A stretch of 64,000 bases of DNA. It comes from Ketobacter sp. (GTDB taxonomy: Bacteria; Pseudomonadota; Gammaproteobacteria; Pseudomonadales; Ketobacteraceae). The DNA lies in assembly GCF_003671495.1 (NCBI RefSeq), contig NZ_RCHN01000034.1, forward strand, positions 62,001 to 126,000, in the 5' to 3' direction. A model generated the notes under the pieces. That model did no database searches, had not been told where the DNA came from, and saw only the letters and a program-made list of their open reading frames with translations. The number at the start of each line of letters is the position of its first letter. Position 1 is the stretch's first letter. A program made the position numbers and the translations under genes. This document shows positions 1-8,982 of this stretch, in pieces.

Positions 1-1344
1 AATCTCATAATGCAGCGCCACCTGCTTGCCCATGAACTGCATATTCTTCTGCACCCCTCGCTTTTCCACGCAGAGCGTGATGACGTTGCCCAGAAACTCC
101 TGAGGCACCAGGATATTCACGTCGGCAATGGGTTCGCGGAACTCCTCCACCTTAGACGGGTCCGGCAGGTCGGAGGGATTGTCCACCAGCACCACTTCAC
201 CACTTTTGAGCATCAGCTCATAGACCACTGTGGGGGCAGTGGTGATCAGGTCAAGGTCGTATTCCCGCTCCAGGCGCTCCTGAATGATCTCCATATGGAG
301 CATGCCCAGGAACCCGCAACGGAAGCCAAAGCCCAATGCATCCGAAGTTTCAGGTTCGTACTGCAGGGAGGCGTCATTCAGGCTCAACTTGCCCAGGGCA
401 TCCCGGAAATGCTCATAATCATCAGAGCTGACCGGGAACAGGCCCGCATAAACCTGCGGCTTGACCCGCTTGAACCCGGCCAAGCTGGGCACATCCGGCG
501 TTTTCGAATGGGTCAGGGTATCCCCCACCGGCGCTCCGTGAATGTCTTTGATGCCGGCCACCACAAAGCCCACTTCGCCGGCTTCCAACACGTCGGTTTC
601 CAGCTGCTTGGGGGTAAACACTCCCACGGCATCCACCACATGGTCACGGCGGGTGGATTTCACCAGAATCTTCTCGCCTTTACGAATGCGGCCGTGCACT
701 ACCCGGATCAACGACACCACGCCCAGGTAGTTATCGAACCAGGAATCGATGATCAGGCACTGCAATTTACCATCGCGGTCACCCTGGGGAGCGGGGATGG
801 TATGCACCAGGCGCTCCAGCAGATCAGGCACCCCGATTCCGGTCTTGGCGCTCACCTGGGCGGCGTCCGTGGCTTCGATGCCAATGATCTCTTCAATCTC
901 CTGGCTCACCCGCTCCGGTTCCGCCTGGGGCAGGTCGATTTTGTTCAGTACGGGCATGACCTCCAGCCCCTGATCGATGGCGGTATAGCAGTTGGCCACC
1001 GACTGGGCCTCCACCCCTTGACCGGCGTCCACCACCAACAGGGCGCCTTCACAGGCCGACAGGGAGCGGGACACCTCGTAGGAGAAATCCACGTGCCCGG
1101 GCGTATCAATGAAGTTCAGCTGGTACTTTTCGCCGTTGCGGGCTTTGTAATACAGGGTCACGCTCTGGGCTTTGATGGTGATCCCACGCTCGCGCTCAAT
1201 ATCCATGGAATCAAGCACTTGTGCCGCCATCTCCCGCTCAGTCAGGCCGCCGCATTCCTGGATAAAGCGGTCTGCCAATGTGGATTTGCCGTGGTCGATG
1301 TGGGCAATAATGGAAAAGTTTCTGATGTGGCTGATGTCTGTCAC
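1..1344 (-). CDS. lepA: Elongation factor 4 (LepA), 3' part missing
   Basis: Ribosome-associated translational GTPase that back-translocates stalled ribosomes; cytoplasmic. About 448 N-terminal residues are present of the roughly 600 usual for the family; the gene runs off the left edge of the window. The N-terminus reads [21 protein letters not shown], containing the G1 loop AHIDHGKS, followed by the DTPGHVDF G3 motif and NKIDLP G4 motif, then the EF4-type domains II and III. I chose the GTG at 1342-1344 because it gives the normal MTD(I/L)SHIRN start; an in-frame TTG five codons upstream has no better ribosome site. It lies downstream of rseC in the same direction, as in pseudomonads, but no mucD/degP protease gene intervenes. 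Confidence 0.96.
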   Translation of the reverse strand, partial: MTDISHIRNFSIIAHIDHGKSTLADRFIQECGGLTEREMAAQVLDSMDIERERGITIKAQSVTLYYKARNGEKYQLNFIDTPGHVDFSYEVSRSLSACEGALLVVDAGQGVEAQSVANCYTAIDQGLEVMPVLNKIDLPQAEPERVSQEIEEIIGIEATDAAQVSAKTGIGVPDLLERLVHTIPAPQGDRDGKLQCLIIDSWFDNYLGVVSLIRVVHGRIRKGEKILVKSTRRDHVVDAVGVFTPKQLETDVLEAGEVGFVVAGIKDIHGAPVGDTLTHSKTPDVPSLAGFKRVKPQVYAGLFPVSSDDYEHFRDALGKLSLNDASLQYEPETSDALGFGFRCGFLGMLHMEIIQERLEREYDLDLITTAPTVVYELMLKSGEVVLVDNPSDLPDPSKVEEFREPIADVNILVPQEFLGNVITLCVEKRGVQKNMQFMGKQVALHYEI

Positions 1345-1472
1345 AGGCGCGGTGTACTTCAAATAAAGGGGTCATAGGGAAAAACTGCGGCAATTCTACC
1401 GATTTTCACTCATCCTTGCATTAGATGAATACCGCCGCATTAACTGTCTGACAAATAAGGAAATAATCCCGG

Positions 1473-1913
1473 CTATTGAGGCCCGCCGCAGAGTCGGCGC
1501 AGTACCACAGGTTGATAGCGTTCATCGTGTCGATTGCGGTGGAAATGCCAGCGCAGCGCAACAAAGCCCAGCGCCAGCCCGGCCAATCCTGCCAGGGCAG
1601 TAATCAGATCCTCCCCCCAACCGGCGTCTGCCAGCAGCACCGCCACCAACATGGCCAGCAAGGGCATGAGGTAAGCCAGCAGGGAGCTCTTCACCATGAT
1701 TTCTTCCGGCACGCCCACAATCACCTGGTCGCCAATGGCCACATCGATGTCGCACAGTGCCTGCATATGAATGGCGTTTCGTCCCAGCTTGGCCAACGAG
1801 CTGTGACCGCACCCTGCTTTCGCCGAGCAACTGTCACAGGCAGACTGACGGATTGTTTCGACCCAGGCGAATCCTGGGTCTGTGGCCACCACCCGGCCGG
1901 TTTCTTCAATCAT
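1473..1913 (-). CDS. rseC: RseC/MucC family envelope-stress modulator
   Basis: Inner-membrane protein of the SoxR-reducing/sigma-E regulator family, 146 residues. The N-terminal cytoplasmic part contains the family cysteine cluster C-x2-C-x5-C-G (CDSCSAKAGCG), which probably binds an Fe-S cluster or takes part in redox control. Two hydrophobic helices (about residues 77-97 and 102-121) follow, then a basic tail. It is the fourth gene of the rpoE-rseA-rseB-rseC operon, starting about 40 bases after rseB ends. The precise function of RseC in sigma-E control is weak or indirect in the species studied. Confidence 0.92.
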   Translation of the reverse strand: MIEETGRVVATDPGFAWVETIRQSACDSCSAKAGCGHSSLAKLGRNAIHMQALCDIDVAIGDQVIVGVPEEIMVKSSLLAYLMPLLAMLVAVLLADAGWGEDLITALAGLAGLALGFVALRWHFHRNRHDERYQPVVLRRLCGGPQ

Positions 1914-1954
1914 GACTTCGCCACAGGGAGAGAATGAAGCCTCACTGTATCCAA

Positions 1955-2935
1955 TCAGTGGGCATCAGCCAAGGGTTTTACACTGGCAGCGATGCGCTCA
2001 GCAGTGTCCAGGGGGATTTCCCCCACCACGGTGATCATGGCTCCGGGCAGGTTGCGATGCACGGCCACCGTGGCGCCTCGCATGCTGGAATTCTCGTTGA
2101 TGGGTTGCTGGCGGGGCTCATGGAACACCGTAAAGGAGGCCAGACCGTCGGTATAGGCCCGGGTAGTGACCTCACCCTGCCCCTGGAAGCGGGCTACCCG
2201 CTGGGATTCCACGAAACCCTCTGGCAACCACTGCGGAGTCCAGTGCTGGGCCGGCGTCTGGCTGCCCTGGACGGGCATATCACCCTCCGCCAGGTTGCGG
2301 TTCAGGCCTGCCCCGGGCTCAAAATCCCCAGCGCTGAGGGTTTGGTCCAGCTCAATGTTGACGAATTCAAACACCTCCAGCGGATCACCGCTGGGGGGCA
2401 ACGTCTGGGTGCGCAACAGCACACCGGATTCGGCATCCACCCACAGGCTGTAGCCGTAACGATGGCTGTCCATGGGCTCCAGGTTCAGGCGCATCGCCTC
2501 CCGGCCCGCCACCCGCTCCATACCGGAGCGTTCGAAGCGATAATACCGGGAGACCGACTGCATACCCTTCTCCAGGGCATTCCAGCGGCGAATGGGGGAG
2601 TTCACCGCCATACCTGTGGACTGCTGGGGATGCAGGCAGTAAACCGAACTGCCCTTGCGGATGATTTCGGCTGGCTCACCACTCATGTGCACCACCCGCT
2701 CCCACACCTCACCTTCAATGGGCGCATGGTAGACCTTGAGAGACACCAGCTGGCCGCCGGACAACAACACGGAGTGGCCACTGAAACTGGATTGCTTGCC
2801 GGTTTCCAGCTTGGCAATCAACCAGTCCTGTGCCGACTGGTCCGCCGCATAAACCACCGGAACCAGCAACGCCCCCATCAGTATCAGGGGGGACAACCTG
2901 AAGCACCAGCTGATCATGCCGCTACTGCCCCGCAT
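1955..2935 (-). CDS. rseB: Sigma-E regulatory protein RseB (MucB)
   Basis: Periplasmic partner of the anti-sigma factor RseA: it binds RseA and shields it from proteolysis until mislocalised lipid or lipopolysaccharide is sensed. The 326-residue product has an export signal (hydrophobic stretch about residues 13-29, ending VVYAA), then the MucB/RseB two-domain fold: an LolA-like N-terminal domain and a smaller C-terminal domain beginning near TPAQHWTPQWLPEGF. The start overlaps the end of rseA by 14 bases, implying translational coupling. Length and order are normal for the family. Confidence 0.95.
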   Translation of the reverse strand: MRGSSGMISWCFRLSPLILMGALLVPVVYAADQSAQDWLIAKLETGKQSSFSGHSVLLSGGQLVSLKVYHAPIEGEVWERVVHMSGEPAEIIRKGSSVYCLHPQQSTGMAVNSPIRRWNALEKGMQSVSRYYRFERSGMERVAGREAMRLNLEPMDSHRYGYSLWVDAESGVLLRTQTLPPSGDPLEVFEFVNIELDQTLSAGDFEPGAGLNRNLAEGDMPVQGSQTPAQHWTPQWLPEGFVESQRVARFQGQGEVTTRAYTDGLASFTVFHEPRQQPINENSSMRGATVAVHRNLPGAMITVVGEIPLDTAERIAASVKPLADAH

Positions 2936-3602
2936 TAACCGCAGGCGCGCTCTTCTGGGACGGTTTGATGGTCACTACTCGGGCATAGGGTGTGACGCCA
3001 GCCGCGGTATTGACGGCCGCATTACTGGAATGGGATAGGAGGTAGTAGTTCAGACGATCATCCAGCTCAGGGTTGTAGCGAATCATCTCCGGCTGCATGA
3101 CGCGGTTAACGCTGGCTCCGGCGTTGCTTTGGGAAACCGCCATAATGGGGCTGTTGCTGGTGAGGGCCCGCGGGGTCAGGGTGACGGATGAGGACGCCAC
3201 CGCGGGCACCTGCTGCACGGACGGCCCTGCCGCAAAATTCTGCCAACCCAGGATCACCGCCGCCGACACCGACGCGGCCACCGCCACATTGGCCAGAGGC
3301 TTACTTAAAAAGGTGGCGACAGCATTGCGCCCTGCTTTGGGGGTGGAGAGCTCGGGCTCCTGCTCCAGGGCCATTTGGACCCGGGCGGAGATGTCCACAT
3401 CCATCCAGGATTGCGCCTGACCGCCGGTCTGACGGCGTATCACCGCACTGGCCAACTGGTAGCGACTCCACTTCCGGCATAATGCCTGGTCCTGTTCGAT
3501 GCTGTTCAGCACCCGTCGCAATTCCAGCTCACTGACTTCACCATCCATCAACGCCGAGAGTTCTTCCGCGTTCCTGTCCAGGTCTTTGTTACCCATACTC
3601 AT
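2922..3602 (-). CDS. rseA: Anti-sigma-E factor RseA (MucA)
   Basis: Single-pass inner-membrane anti-sigma factor that holds RpoE inactive and is cleaved under envelope stress. The N-terminal cytoplasmic domain carries the family signature EELSALMDGEVSELELRRVL; a membrane segment follows at about residues 105-122 (LANVAVAASVSAAVILG) and the rest is periplasmic. The C-terminus carries the YNPELDDRLNYYLLSHS stretch typical of MucA proteins, which contacts RseB. It sits 69 bases after rpoE and overlaps rseB. Length (226) is slightly longer than MucA of Pseudomonas. Confidence 0.95.
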   Translation of the reverse strand: MSMGNKDLDRNAEELSALMDGEVSELELRRVLNSIEQDQALCRKWSRYQLASAVIRRQTGGQAQSWMDVDISARVQMALEQEPELSTPKAGRNAVATFLSKPLANVAVAASVSAAVILGWQNFAAGPSVQQVPAVASSSVTLTPRALTSNSPIMAVSQSNAGASVNRVMQPEMIRYNPELDDRLNYYLLSHSSNAAVNTAAGVTPYARVVTIKPSQKSAPAVNAGQ

Positions 3603-3671
3603 AACCTTTTAACCTGCTCTTTAGCCTGCTTGATACTTACTTTGTGACTTTATGACCCGGGCAGTACAGGT

Positions 3672-4247
3672 TCACACCCGCATGGCCTGGATACGCTTAT
3701 CGATTGCTTCCCGCCCCCGGAAGATCCGGGATCGGACTGTCCCTACCGGGCAATCCATGACTTCCGCAATTTCTTCATAACTAAGACCATCAAATTCGCG
3801 TAATGTCACCGCAGTTCGCAAATCATCAGGTAATTCACGCAATGCCTCGTACACAACCTGCTCCAGCTGATCCCGCATCAACTCTTTCTCGGGATCGGCG
3901 GATTCATGCAAGGCATCGCCACCGCTGTAGTATTCTGCGTCACTGACTTCCACATCCGTGTCCGGTGGCCTGCGCCCCTTCGATACCAAATGGTTCTTGG
4001 CCGTGTTCACGGCAATGCGGTAGATCCAGGTATAAAACGCGCTGTCTCCGCGAAAACGATCCAGAGCCCGATACGCTTTTACAAAGGCGTCCTGTGCCAC
4101 ATCCATGGCCTCGTCCGGGTCTCTCACAAAGCGGCTGATCACGGCCAGAACCTTGTGTTGATATTTCTTTACCAGTAAGTCAAAGGCTCTTTTATCACCT
4201 TTCTGTACACGCTCTACCAACAGCTGATCGGGATGACGCTCAGCCAT
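3672..4247 (-). CDS. rpoE: RNA polymerase sigma factor RpoE (AlgU)
   Basis: ECF sigma factor for the envelope stress regulon, 191 residues. Region 2 contains DEAMDVAQDAFVKAYRALDRF and the -10-reading FYTWIYRIAVNTAKN helix; region 4 contains LPDDLRTAVTLREFDGLSYEEIAEVMDCPVGTVRSRIFRGR. First gene of the operon with rseA, rseB and rseC. The upstream region holds a sigma-E-type promoter (separate entry), indicating positive autoregulation as known for algU and rpoE. Confidence 0.97.
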   Translation of the reverse strand: MAERHPDQLLVERVQKGDKRAFDLLVKKYQHKVLAVISRFVRDPDEAMDVAQDAFVKAYRALDRFRGDSAFYTWIYRIAVNTAKNHLVSKGRRPPDTDVEVSDAEYYSGGDALHESADPEKELMRDQLEQVVYEALRELPDDLRTAVTLREFDGLSYEEIAEVMDCPVGTVRSRIFRGREAIDKRIQAMRV

Positions 4248-4299
4248 TTATCAAAACTCCCCATTCCGGCCCCCAACTACGATTTACGGGAGCATATGT

Positions 4300-4329
4300 A
4301 TAAAGACCCGTAGCAGCGGGCAAAGTTCC
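4300..4329 (-). promoter_or_regulatory. Candidate sigma-E promoter of rpoE
   Basis: On the minus strand GGAACTT (4323-4329) is followed after exactly 16 bases by TCTTT (4302-4306). The sigma-E consensus is GGAACTT, 15-17 bases, then TCnnA, so the -35 is a perfect match and the -10 is close. It is about 55 bases upstream of the rpoE start codon and would give an autoregulated transcript. Confidence 0.7.
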
Positions 4330-4430
4330 GCGACCCTGCCGCCCGGGTTGTGTTTTCCGCATCTGGGCGGAATGCCCGCTTGGCGTGGACTCTCCGTGTA
4401 TAAACTGGCGCGCCACCGGGGTTGTGGCGC

Positions 4431-4436
4431 TATAAT
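4431..4436 (+). promoter_or_regulatory. Candidate -10 box of nadB
   Basis: A perfect TATAAT lies 70 bases before the nadB start codon, divergent from rpoE. No good -35 hexamer is visible at the usual distance (the sequence there is GC-rich), so the promoter may be weak or activator-dependent. Confidence 0.45.
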
Positions 4437-4505
4437 AGCCCTTTTCGCGGCCCAACAGGCAGCCTTTATAACAGTATTTGGCGGTGATCCGCCGGAAAGA
4501 CCTCC

Positions 4506-6131
4506 ATGACTCGATTCAAGCACGATATTCTGATCATCGGCAGTGGCGCTGCCGGTTTGACAGCCGCCCTGCACCTGGCCCCCTTCAGCAAGGTGGGGGT
4601 ACTCAGCAAGGGGCCACTCACCGCCGCCAACACTTTTTATGCCCAGGGCGGCGTGGCGGCGGTGCTGGATGAAGGGGATTCCGTGGAGGCCCACATCAAT
4701 GACACCCTGATAGCGGGGGGCGGCTTATGCCGGGAGAATGCCGTACGCTTTACCGTGGAGAACGGTCCCGACGCCATTCGCTGGCTGATCCGCCAGGGCG
4801 TGGGCTTCACCCGGGAAATCCACGACGACGGCCGGCGCGAATACCACCTGACCCGGGAAGGTGGCCACAGTCACCGGCGGGTGATCCATGCGGCAGACGC
4901 CACCGGCTTTGCCATCTCCAGTACCCTGATCGAGAAGGTCCAGCAGCAGGAGAACGTCAGCCTGTTCGAATCCCGTGTCGCCATCGACCTGATCACCAGC
5001 CAGAAGCTGGGGTTGCGGGGCAAACGGGTATTTGGGGCTTATGTGCTGAACAATGAAACCCTCGAGGTGGAAGTGCACGAAGCCAAGTTCGTGCTGCTGG
5101 CCACCGGCGGTGCCAGCAAGGCCTATTTATATACCTCCAACCCCGACGTAGCCACCGGCGACGGCATTGCCATGGCCTGGCGCGCCGGTTGTCGGGTGGG
5201 CAATATGGAGTTCAACCAGTTCCACCCCACCTGCCTTTACCACCCGGAAGCGCGCTCCTTCCTCATCACTGAAGCCATTCGTGGTGAAGGCGGCCTGCTT
5301 CGGTTGCCCAGCGGCGAACGCTTTATGGATCGATTCCATGAGATGGGCGAACTGGCTCCCCGGGACATTGTGGCCCGCGCCATTGACCATGAGATGAAAC
5401 GGCTGGGGGTGGATTGCCTGTATCTGGACATCAGCCACAAGCCCAAGGACTTCATCCGCAGTCACTTTCCCACGGTCTACGATCGCTGCAAAAGCCTGGG
5501 TATCGACATCTGCCAGGAACCCATCCCGGTGGTGCCGGCAGCCCATTACACCTGCGGCGGGGTGCTGACGGACCTGCGCGGCCGCACCGACCTGGGCGGC
5601 TTGTATGCCATCGGCGAGACTGCTTTCACCGGGCTGCACGGCGCCAACCGCATGGCCAGCAACTCGTTGCTGGAATGCATGGTATTTGCCATTTCCGCCA
5701 GCAAGGATATCGGGGATTTGTTGGGATCGGCGCCAGATATGCCCGCCATTCCCAGCTGGGATGAAAGCCAGGTGACCGACTCCGATGAAGCGGTGGTGAT
5801 CTCCCACAACTGGGAAGAGCTGCGACGCTTCATGTGGGACTATGTTGGCATTGTGCGCACCGACAAACGCCTGCAACGGGCCACTCACCGGGTCAATCTG
5901 CTGAAGCAGGAGATCCTGGAATATTACGGCAACTTCAAGGTGAGTAACGACCTGATCGAATTGCGCAACCTGGTGCAGATTGCCGAACTCATCATCCGCT
6001 GCGCCCTTGCCCGTAAAGAAAGTCGTGGTCTGCACTACACCCTGGATTACCCCGACACCGCCGCTGAAGCGCGGGATACGCTACTGGTGCCCGGCAATTA
6101 CGCGGCGGATGCCTGGGCCGACTCACCCTGA
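4506..6131 (+). CDS. nadB: L-aspartate oxidase NadB
   Basis: FAD enzyme oxidising L-aspartate to iminoaspartate, the first step of de novo NAD synthesis, cytoplasmic. The 541 residues show the N-terminal dinucleotide motif [13 protein letters not shown] (residues 10-22), the FAD-contacting [12 protein letters not shown], the substrate-binding [13 protein letters not shown] and the capping motif [15 protein letters not shown], all standard for NadB as opposed to succinate dehydrogenase. The helical C-terminal domain ends [16 protein letters not shown]. Divergent from rpoE, the same arrangement as in Pseudomonas. Its stop lies one base from the convergent apbE stop. Confidence 0.97.
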   Translation: MTRFKHDILIIGSGAAGLTAALHLAPFSKVGVLSKGPLTAANTFYAQGGVAAVLDEGDSVEAHINDTLIAGGGLCRENAVRFTVENGPDAIRWLIRQGVGFTREIHDDGRREYHLTREGGHSHRRVIHAADATGFAISSTLIEKVQQQENVSLFESRVAIDLITSQKLGLRGKRVFGAYVLNNETLEVEVHEAKFVLLATGGASKAYLYTSNPDVATGDGIAMAWRAGCRVGNMEFNQFHPTCLYHPEARSFLITEAIRGEGGLLRLPSGERFMDRFHEMGELAPRDIVARAIDHEMKRLGVDCLYLDISHKPKDFIRSHFPTVYDRCKSLGIDICQEPIPVVPAAHYTCGGVLTDLRGRTDLGGLYAIGETAFTGLHGANRMASNSLLECMVFAISASKDIGDLLGSAPDMPAIPSWDESQVTDSDEAVVISHNWEELRRFMWDYVGIVRTDKRLQRATHRVNLLKQEILEYYGNFKVSNDLIELRNLVQIAELIIRCALARKESRGLHYTLDYPDTAAEARDTLLVPGNYAADAWADSP

Positions 6132-6132
6132 T

Positions 6133-7035
6133 TCAGGCCAGATTCCCCAGCACCGCGCCGTGCTCATCCATGGCCATCCAGGTTAGCCCCAGCTGATCCA
6201 GCCAGGGCGGGCCTTCTTCACCTTTTAACATGGCAACGGTACAGGCCGTGCCTGCCAGCAGGCAGTGCTCTGCCAGCACCGTGACCGCCATCAACCCCCG
6301 CACCGGCCAACCGGTCTTGGGGTTGAGGATGTGGCCATAACGCTTGCCATCCACCACCATGGCCCGCTCATAATCCCCACTGCTGGCCACAGCGCCCTGC
6401 TCCAGGGCCACCTGCGCCAACACCGCCCCTTCCAGTCGGGGATGCCGCACCCCCACTTGCCAGGGTCTGCCATCCGGATGGGGCCCGATCACCCGGATAT
6501 CGCCGCCCAATTCAATCAGGCCATGCTCCACCCCTTGCTGCCGGGCCACCGCCGCCGCACTGTCGGCCGCGTATTCCTTCACGTAGCCACCGAAGTCCAC
6601 TTCCATGCCGGCGTGGGGAAAGCCCAGTACTGGATTGTTCCAGTCCAGCTTGTCCCAGCCGATGTGGGGCAGAATGTCTGACACTGCCTGCGCGCTGGGA
6701 ACGCGCCCGGACTTGAAATCCCACACCCGCCGCAACAGGCCGGAGGTGATATCAAACAAACCGTCGCTCTGCTGCCAAAGCGTGGCCGCATAATCCAGTA
6801 AGCCCGCGGATTCGGCATCCACTTCGATGGACCCACCGCGGGCGGCGGCCTGCATGATGTCAGCCGCCAGGCTGTCGTTACGATAGCGGGAGAATTTCTG
6901 TTCCAGGCGCAGCACCTCACACTCCACGGTCTGGATCACGGCATCCGCGTTGGCGGTCGCGTCCAGGTACAGGTGCAGGGTGCAGGGGGAGCCCATGGCG
7001 TGGAAGGCATGCTTGTGGTATTCCCGCTTCGGCAC
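6133..7035 (-). CDS. ApbE-family FAD:protein FMN transferase
   Basis: ApbE enzymes attach FMN covalently to a Thr or Ser of a target protein, using FAD. The 300-residue protein has the family motifs: HAMGSPCTLHLY at the start, DFGGYVKEYAAD, LIELGGDIRVIG, the substrate-region SSGDYERAMVVDGKRYGHILNPKTG, and TACTVAMLKG. Start is GTG at 7033-7035, preceded by AGGGGGT. There is no signal peptide or lipobox, unlike typical periplasmic ApbE, so it is predicted to be cytoplasmic unless the start is wrong. Last gene of a five-gene operon with DUF3570, DUF4266, TlpA and a multihaem protein; 40 bases after the DUF3570 gene. The flavinylation target is not obvious in this window. Confidence 0.9.
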   Translation of the reverse strand: MPKREYHKHAFHAMGSPCTLHLYLDATANADAVIQTVECEVLRLEQKFSRYRNDSLAADIMQAAARGGSIEVDAESAGLLDYAATLWQQSDGLFDITSGLLRRVWDFKSGRVPSAQAVSDILPHIGWDKLDWNNPVLGFPHAGMEVDFGGYVKEYAADSAAAVARQQGVEHGLIELGGDIRVIGPHPDGRPWQVGVRHPRLEGAVLAQVALEQGAVASSGDYERAMVVDGKRYGHILNPKTGWPVRGLMAVTVLAEHCLLAGTACTVAMLKGEEGPPWLDQLGLTWMAMDEHGAVLGNLA

Positions 7036-7075
7036 CTGTACCCCCTCTTGCTGATGATCACTTTATTGGCGGAAC

Positions 7076-8239
7076 TTAAAAACGATAATCCATTCCAACG
7101 GTCATCAAGGTGTAATCCACCAGGAACGGATTGGCAGTGGACACCGACTTCAACGCGTAATCAGCATCACTGTCGTACTGCTCAACATACAGCAGCAGGC
7201 TGTAATTGGGTTGATAGTATCCCAATCCCAAGCCATAGGCGATGGCACCATAGGGCGACAGGCGATAGTCCGATGACTGATCCCCGTCCCGGGTTCCACT
7301 GTCCGCTTCCACATAAAAATCCGCCTGGCTTTGTGAGTAGTAGCGGATTCGGGGTGAAACCCGCAACCCGGTGGTGATGGTCTGATGCCAGGCCAACTCC
7401 AGGGTATGGGCGGCAACGCCCCAGTCATCGGAGTAATAGCGGTAATCGGCGTGCAGGGCCGCCTTTATGCCGGTGAGAAAATAACGGGAACGGGCGGATA
7501 TCGCCACCTGCTGCCGGCTGTCGGGGCGGATATCGCGGCTGCGATAGGGGTCATCCAGATAGCCGTCGTACAGTCCAAGATAGAGACCCACCTGGGTTTG
7601 CCACACCGGGCTGTGCACTTTGGCCCGCGCCACATAACCATTGATAAACCAGCGGTCTTCCGAGGTGACCCGGTTGATGCCCGGTTCCTGGACCGGCTCC
7701 AACTCATCATAGGAGAACCCGAGCCCTCCGGACCAGGTGGTGACGCCATCGGCGCTATCCCGCTCCATATCCAGGCTGCCATTGATGGCCTCATAATCGT
7801 CCTCGGTGGAGTAGCCGAAAGCGACGGCTTTGCTGCCCGCATTGTCGTAGCGACGTAACTCAGCCGACACATCGGTGCGCTCTTCCTTGATGCTGGCTCC
7901 GGTCATGATCAGCATGGATTCACCCTGGGGTGTTTGCACCACACTCATGGCCGAAGCACCGGTCATGGTTTCATACATGGCATCCACAGTGAGCGAGGTA
8001 CGCTCCCCCAGCGGCGCCACCAGTTTAAACTGATGAGTATTGATGTCGTAGCGTTCTGTGCTGCCCACCAGCACCTTGTCGGCGTCCACATCGTCTTCCT
8101 GGTAATCGGAATAGCGATAGCCGATTTCTGTTTTGGTGGGCATTTCCGCCGCCTGTGCCAGTTGCGCAATGGCCGGCAACGCCAGCGCCGCCCCAGTCAA
8201 CGCAGCCAATGCCCCGGGATTTCTTTTATTGTTATTCAT
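7076..8239 (-). CDS. DUF3570 outer-membrane beta-barrel protein
   Basis: 387 residues with a signal peptide (cleavage near AQAAEM, residues 28-33). The rest is alternating amphipathic strands rich in Tyr, Asp and Ser, and ends in a C-terminal aromatic (VGMDYRF), the outer-membrane barrel insertion signal. The opening KTEIGYRYSDYQEDD and the long series of strands are typical of DUF3570 proteins, which recur next to DUF4266, TlpA-like and ApbE genes. Twelve bases separate it from the DUF4266 gene. Likely an outer-membrane porin or scaffold for the exported partners; no function is established. Confidence 0.85.
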   Translation of the reverse strand: MNNNKRNPGALAALTGAALALPAIAQLAQAAEMPTKTEIGYRYSDYQEDDVDADKVLVGSTERYDINTHQFKLVAPLGERTSLTVDAMYETMTGASAMSVVQTPQGESMLIMTGASIKEERTDVSAELRRYDNAGSKAVAFGYSTEDDYEAINGSLDMERDSADGVTTWSGGLGFSYDELEPVQEPGINRVTSEDRWFINGYVARAKVHSPVWQTQVGLYLGLYDGYLDDPYRSRDIRPDSRQQVAISARSRYFLTGIKAALHADYRYYSDDWGVAAHTLELAWHQTITTGLRVSPRIRYYSQSQADFYVEADSGTRDGDQSSDYRLSPYGAIAYGLGLGYYQPNYSLLLYVEQYDSDADYALKSVSTANPFLVDYTLMTVGMDYRF

Positions 8240-8251
8240 GCGTTCTCTTTA

Positions 8252-8479
8252 CTAGTAACAACCACAACCACCACCGCCGGTGCCCACACCGCCGGAAGCG
8301 CCCTCTTTAGACGTATATACGTGATCCCGAAACGCAGACTCCATAGGGTCCGGTTGCCAGGCCATTTCGGTACGGGCCAGGTCACCCCGCTGCCAGGCTT
8401 TTACCGGCGCGGTTTCACACCCGGCTAATAAACCGGCGCTGACACAACAGGCCACTAGCCAACGATAATGTCTCGTCAT
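8252..8479 (-). CDS. DUF4266 small lipoprotein with Cys/Gly-rich tail
   Basis: A 75-residue lipoprotein: signal peptide ending in the lipobox LLAGC (Cys21), followed by Glu, so outer-membrane sorting is expected. The DUF4266 core APVKAWQRGDLARTEMAW and MESAFRDHVYTSKEGASGG are clear. The last residues are a glycine run with two cysteines and a final tyrosine, GGVGTGGGGCGCY, which looks like a metal-binding or modification-prone tail. The start ATG shares one base with the stop of the TlpA gene (TAATG), so the two are translationally coupled. Function unknown. Confidence 0.85.
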   Translation of the reverse strand: MTRHYRWLVACCVSAGLLAGCETAPVKAWQRGDLARTEMAWQPDPMESAFRDHVYTSKEGASGGVGTGGGGCGCY

Positions 8480-8982
8480 TAACTCCCCTCTTCCTGCAAT
8501 AGTTGCTGAATCATCTTCGTGAGTTTTTCCGTATCCCCCGGTTTGAATCCGGTATGGGTTTCCCTCAAGCGACCCTGCCGGTCCAGCAGGAACGCCGTGG
8601 GCATGCCCGCCACGCCGAACTGTTCGGGGGTCCGCTGTTGACGGTCAAATAAAATGGGATAGCTGATTTGTTTATCCCGGAGAAAACGCCGCGCATCTTC
8701 CTGCGAATTGTCCAGGTTGATGGCCACCACTTCGAATCCCTGGGGATGAAACCGGCGCCGCAACTTTTCCAACTCCGGCAGGGACACCGCACAGGGCCCG
8801 CACCATGAGGCCCAGAAGTCCAGATACACAACCTTGCCTTTGACGTCTGCCAGGCTCAGGGTTCCAGCCCTATCCAGCAGGGGCAAATCAAAGTTAGGGA
8901 TGGGTTGGGCGAAGGCCGTTGCCTTCCACAGGAAGACAACGGCCAAGCACAATACAGTGAATGCAGATCGCAACATCATCAC
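8479..8982 (-). CDS. TlpA-family periplasmic thiol-disulfide protein
   Basis: 167 residues with an N-terminal export signal (hydrophobic about residues 7-24, cleavage near AFAQ). The thioredoxin fold has DFWASWCGPC (Cys61-Cys64) and the cis-proline motif GMPTAF. TlpA/ResA-type proteins reduce disulfides of apocytochromes or other exported thiols. The start overlaps the end of the multihaem gene by four bases (ATGA) and the stop overlaps the DUF4266 start by one, so it likely serves these two: the CXXCH cysteines of the cytochrome or the CGC tail of the lipoprotein. Confidence 0.93.
   Translation of the reverse strand: MMMLRSAFTVLCLAVVFLWKATAFAQPIPNFDLPLLDRAGTLSLADVKGKVVYLDFWASWCGPCAVSLPELEKLRRRFHPQGFEVVAINLDNSQEDARRFLRDKQISYPILFDRQQRTPEQFGVAGMPTAFLLDRQGRLRETHTGFKPGDTEKLTKMIQQLLQEEGS

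Noticed and set aside
10..1377. 455-codon plus-strand frame
   Set aside because: It is a shadow of lepA, whose GTPase motifs are clear on the minus strand.
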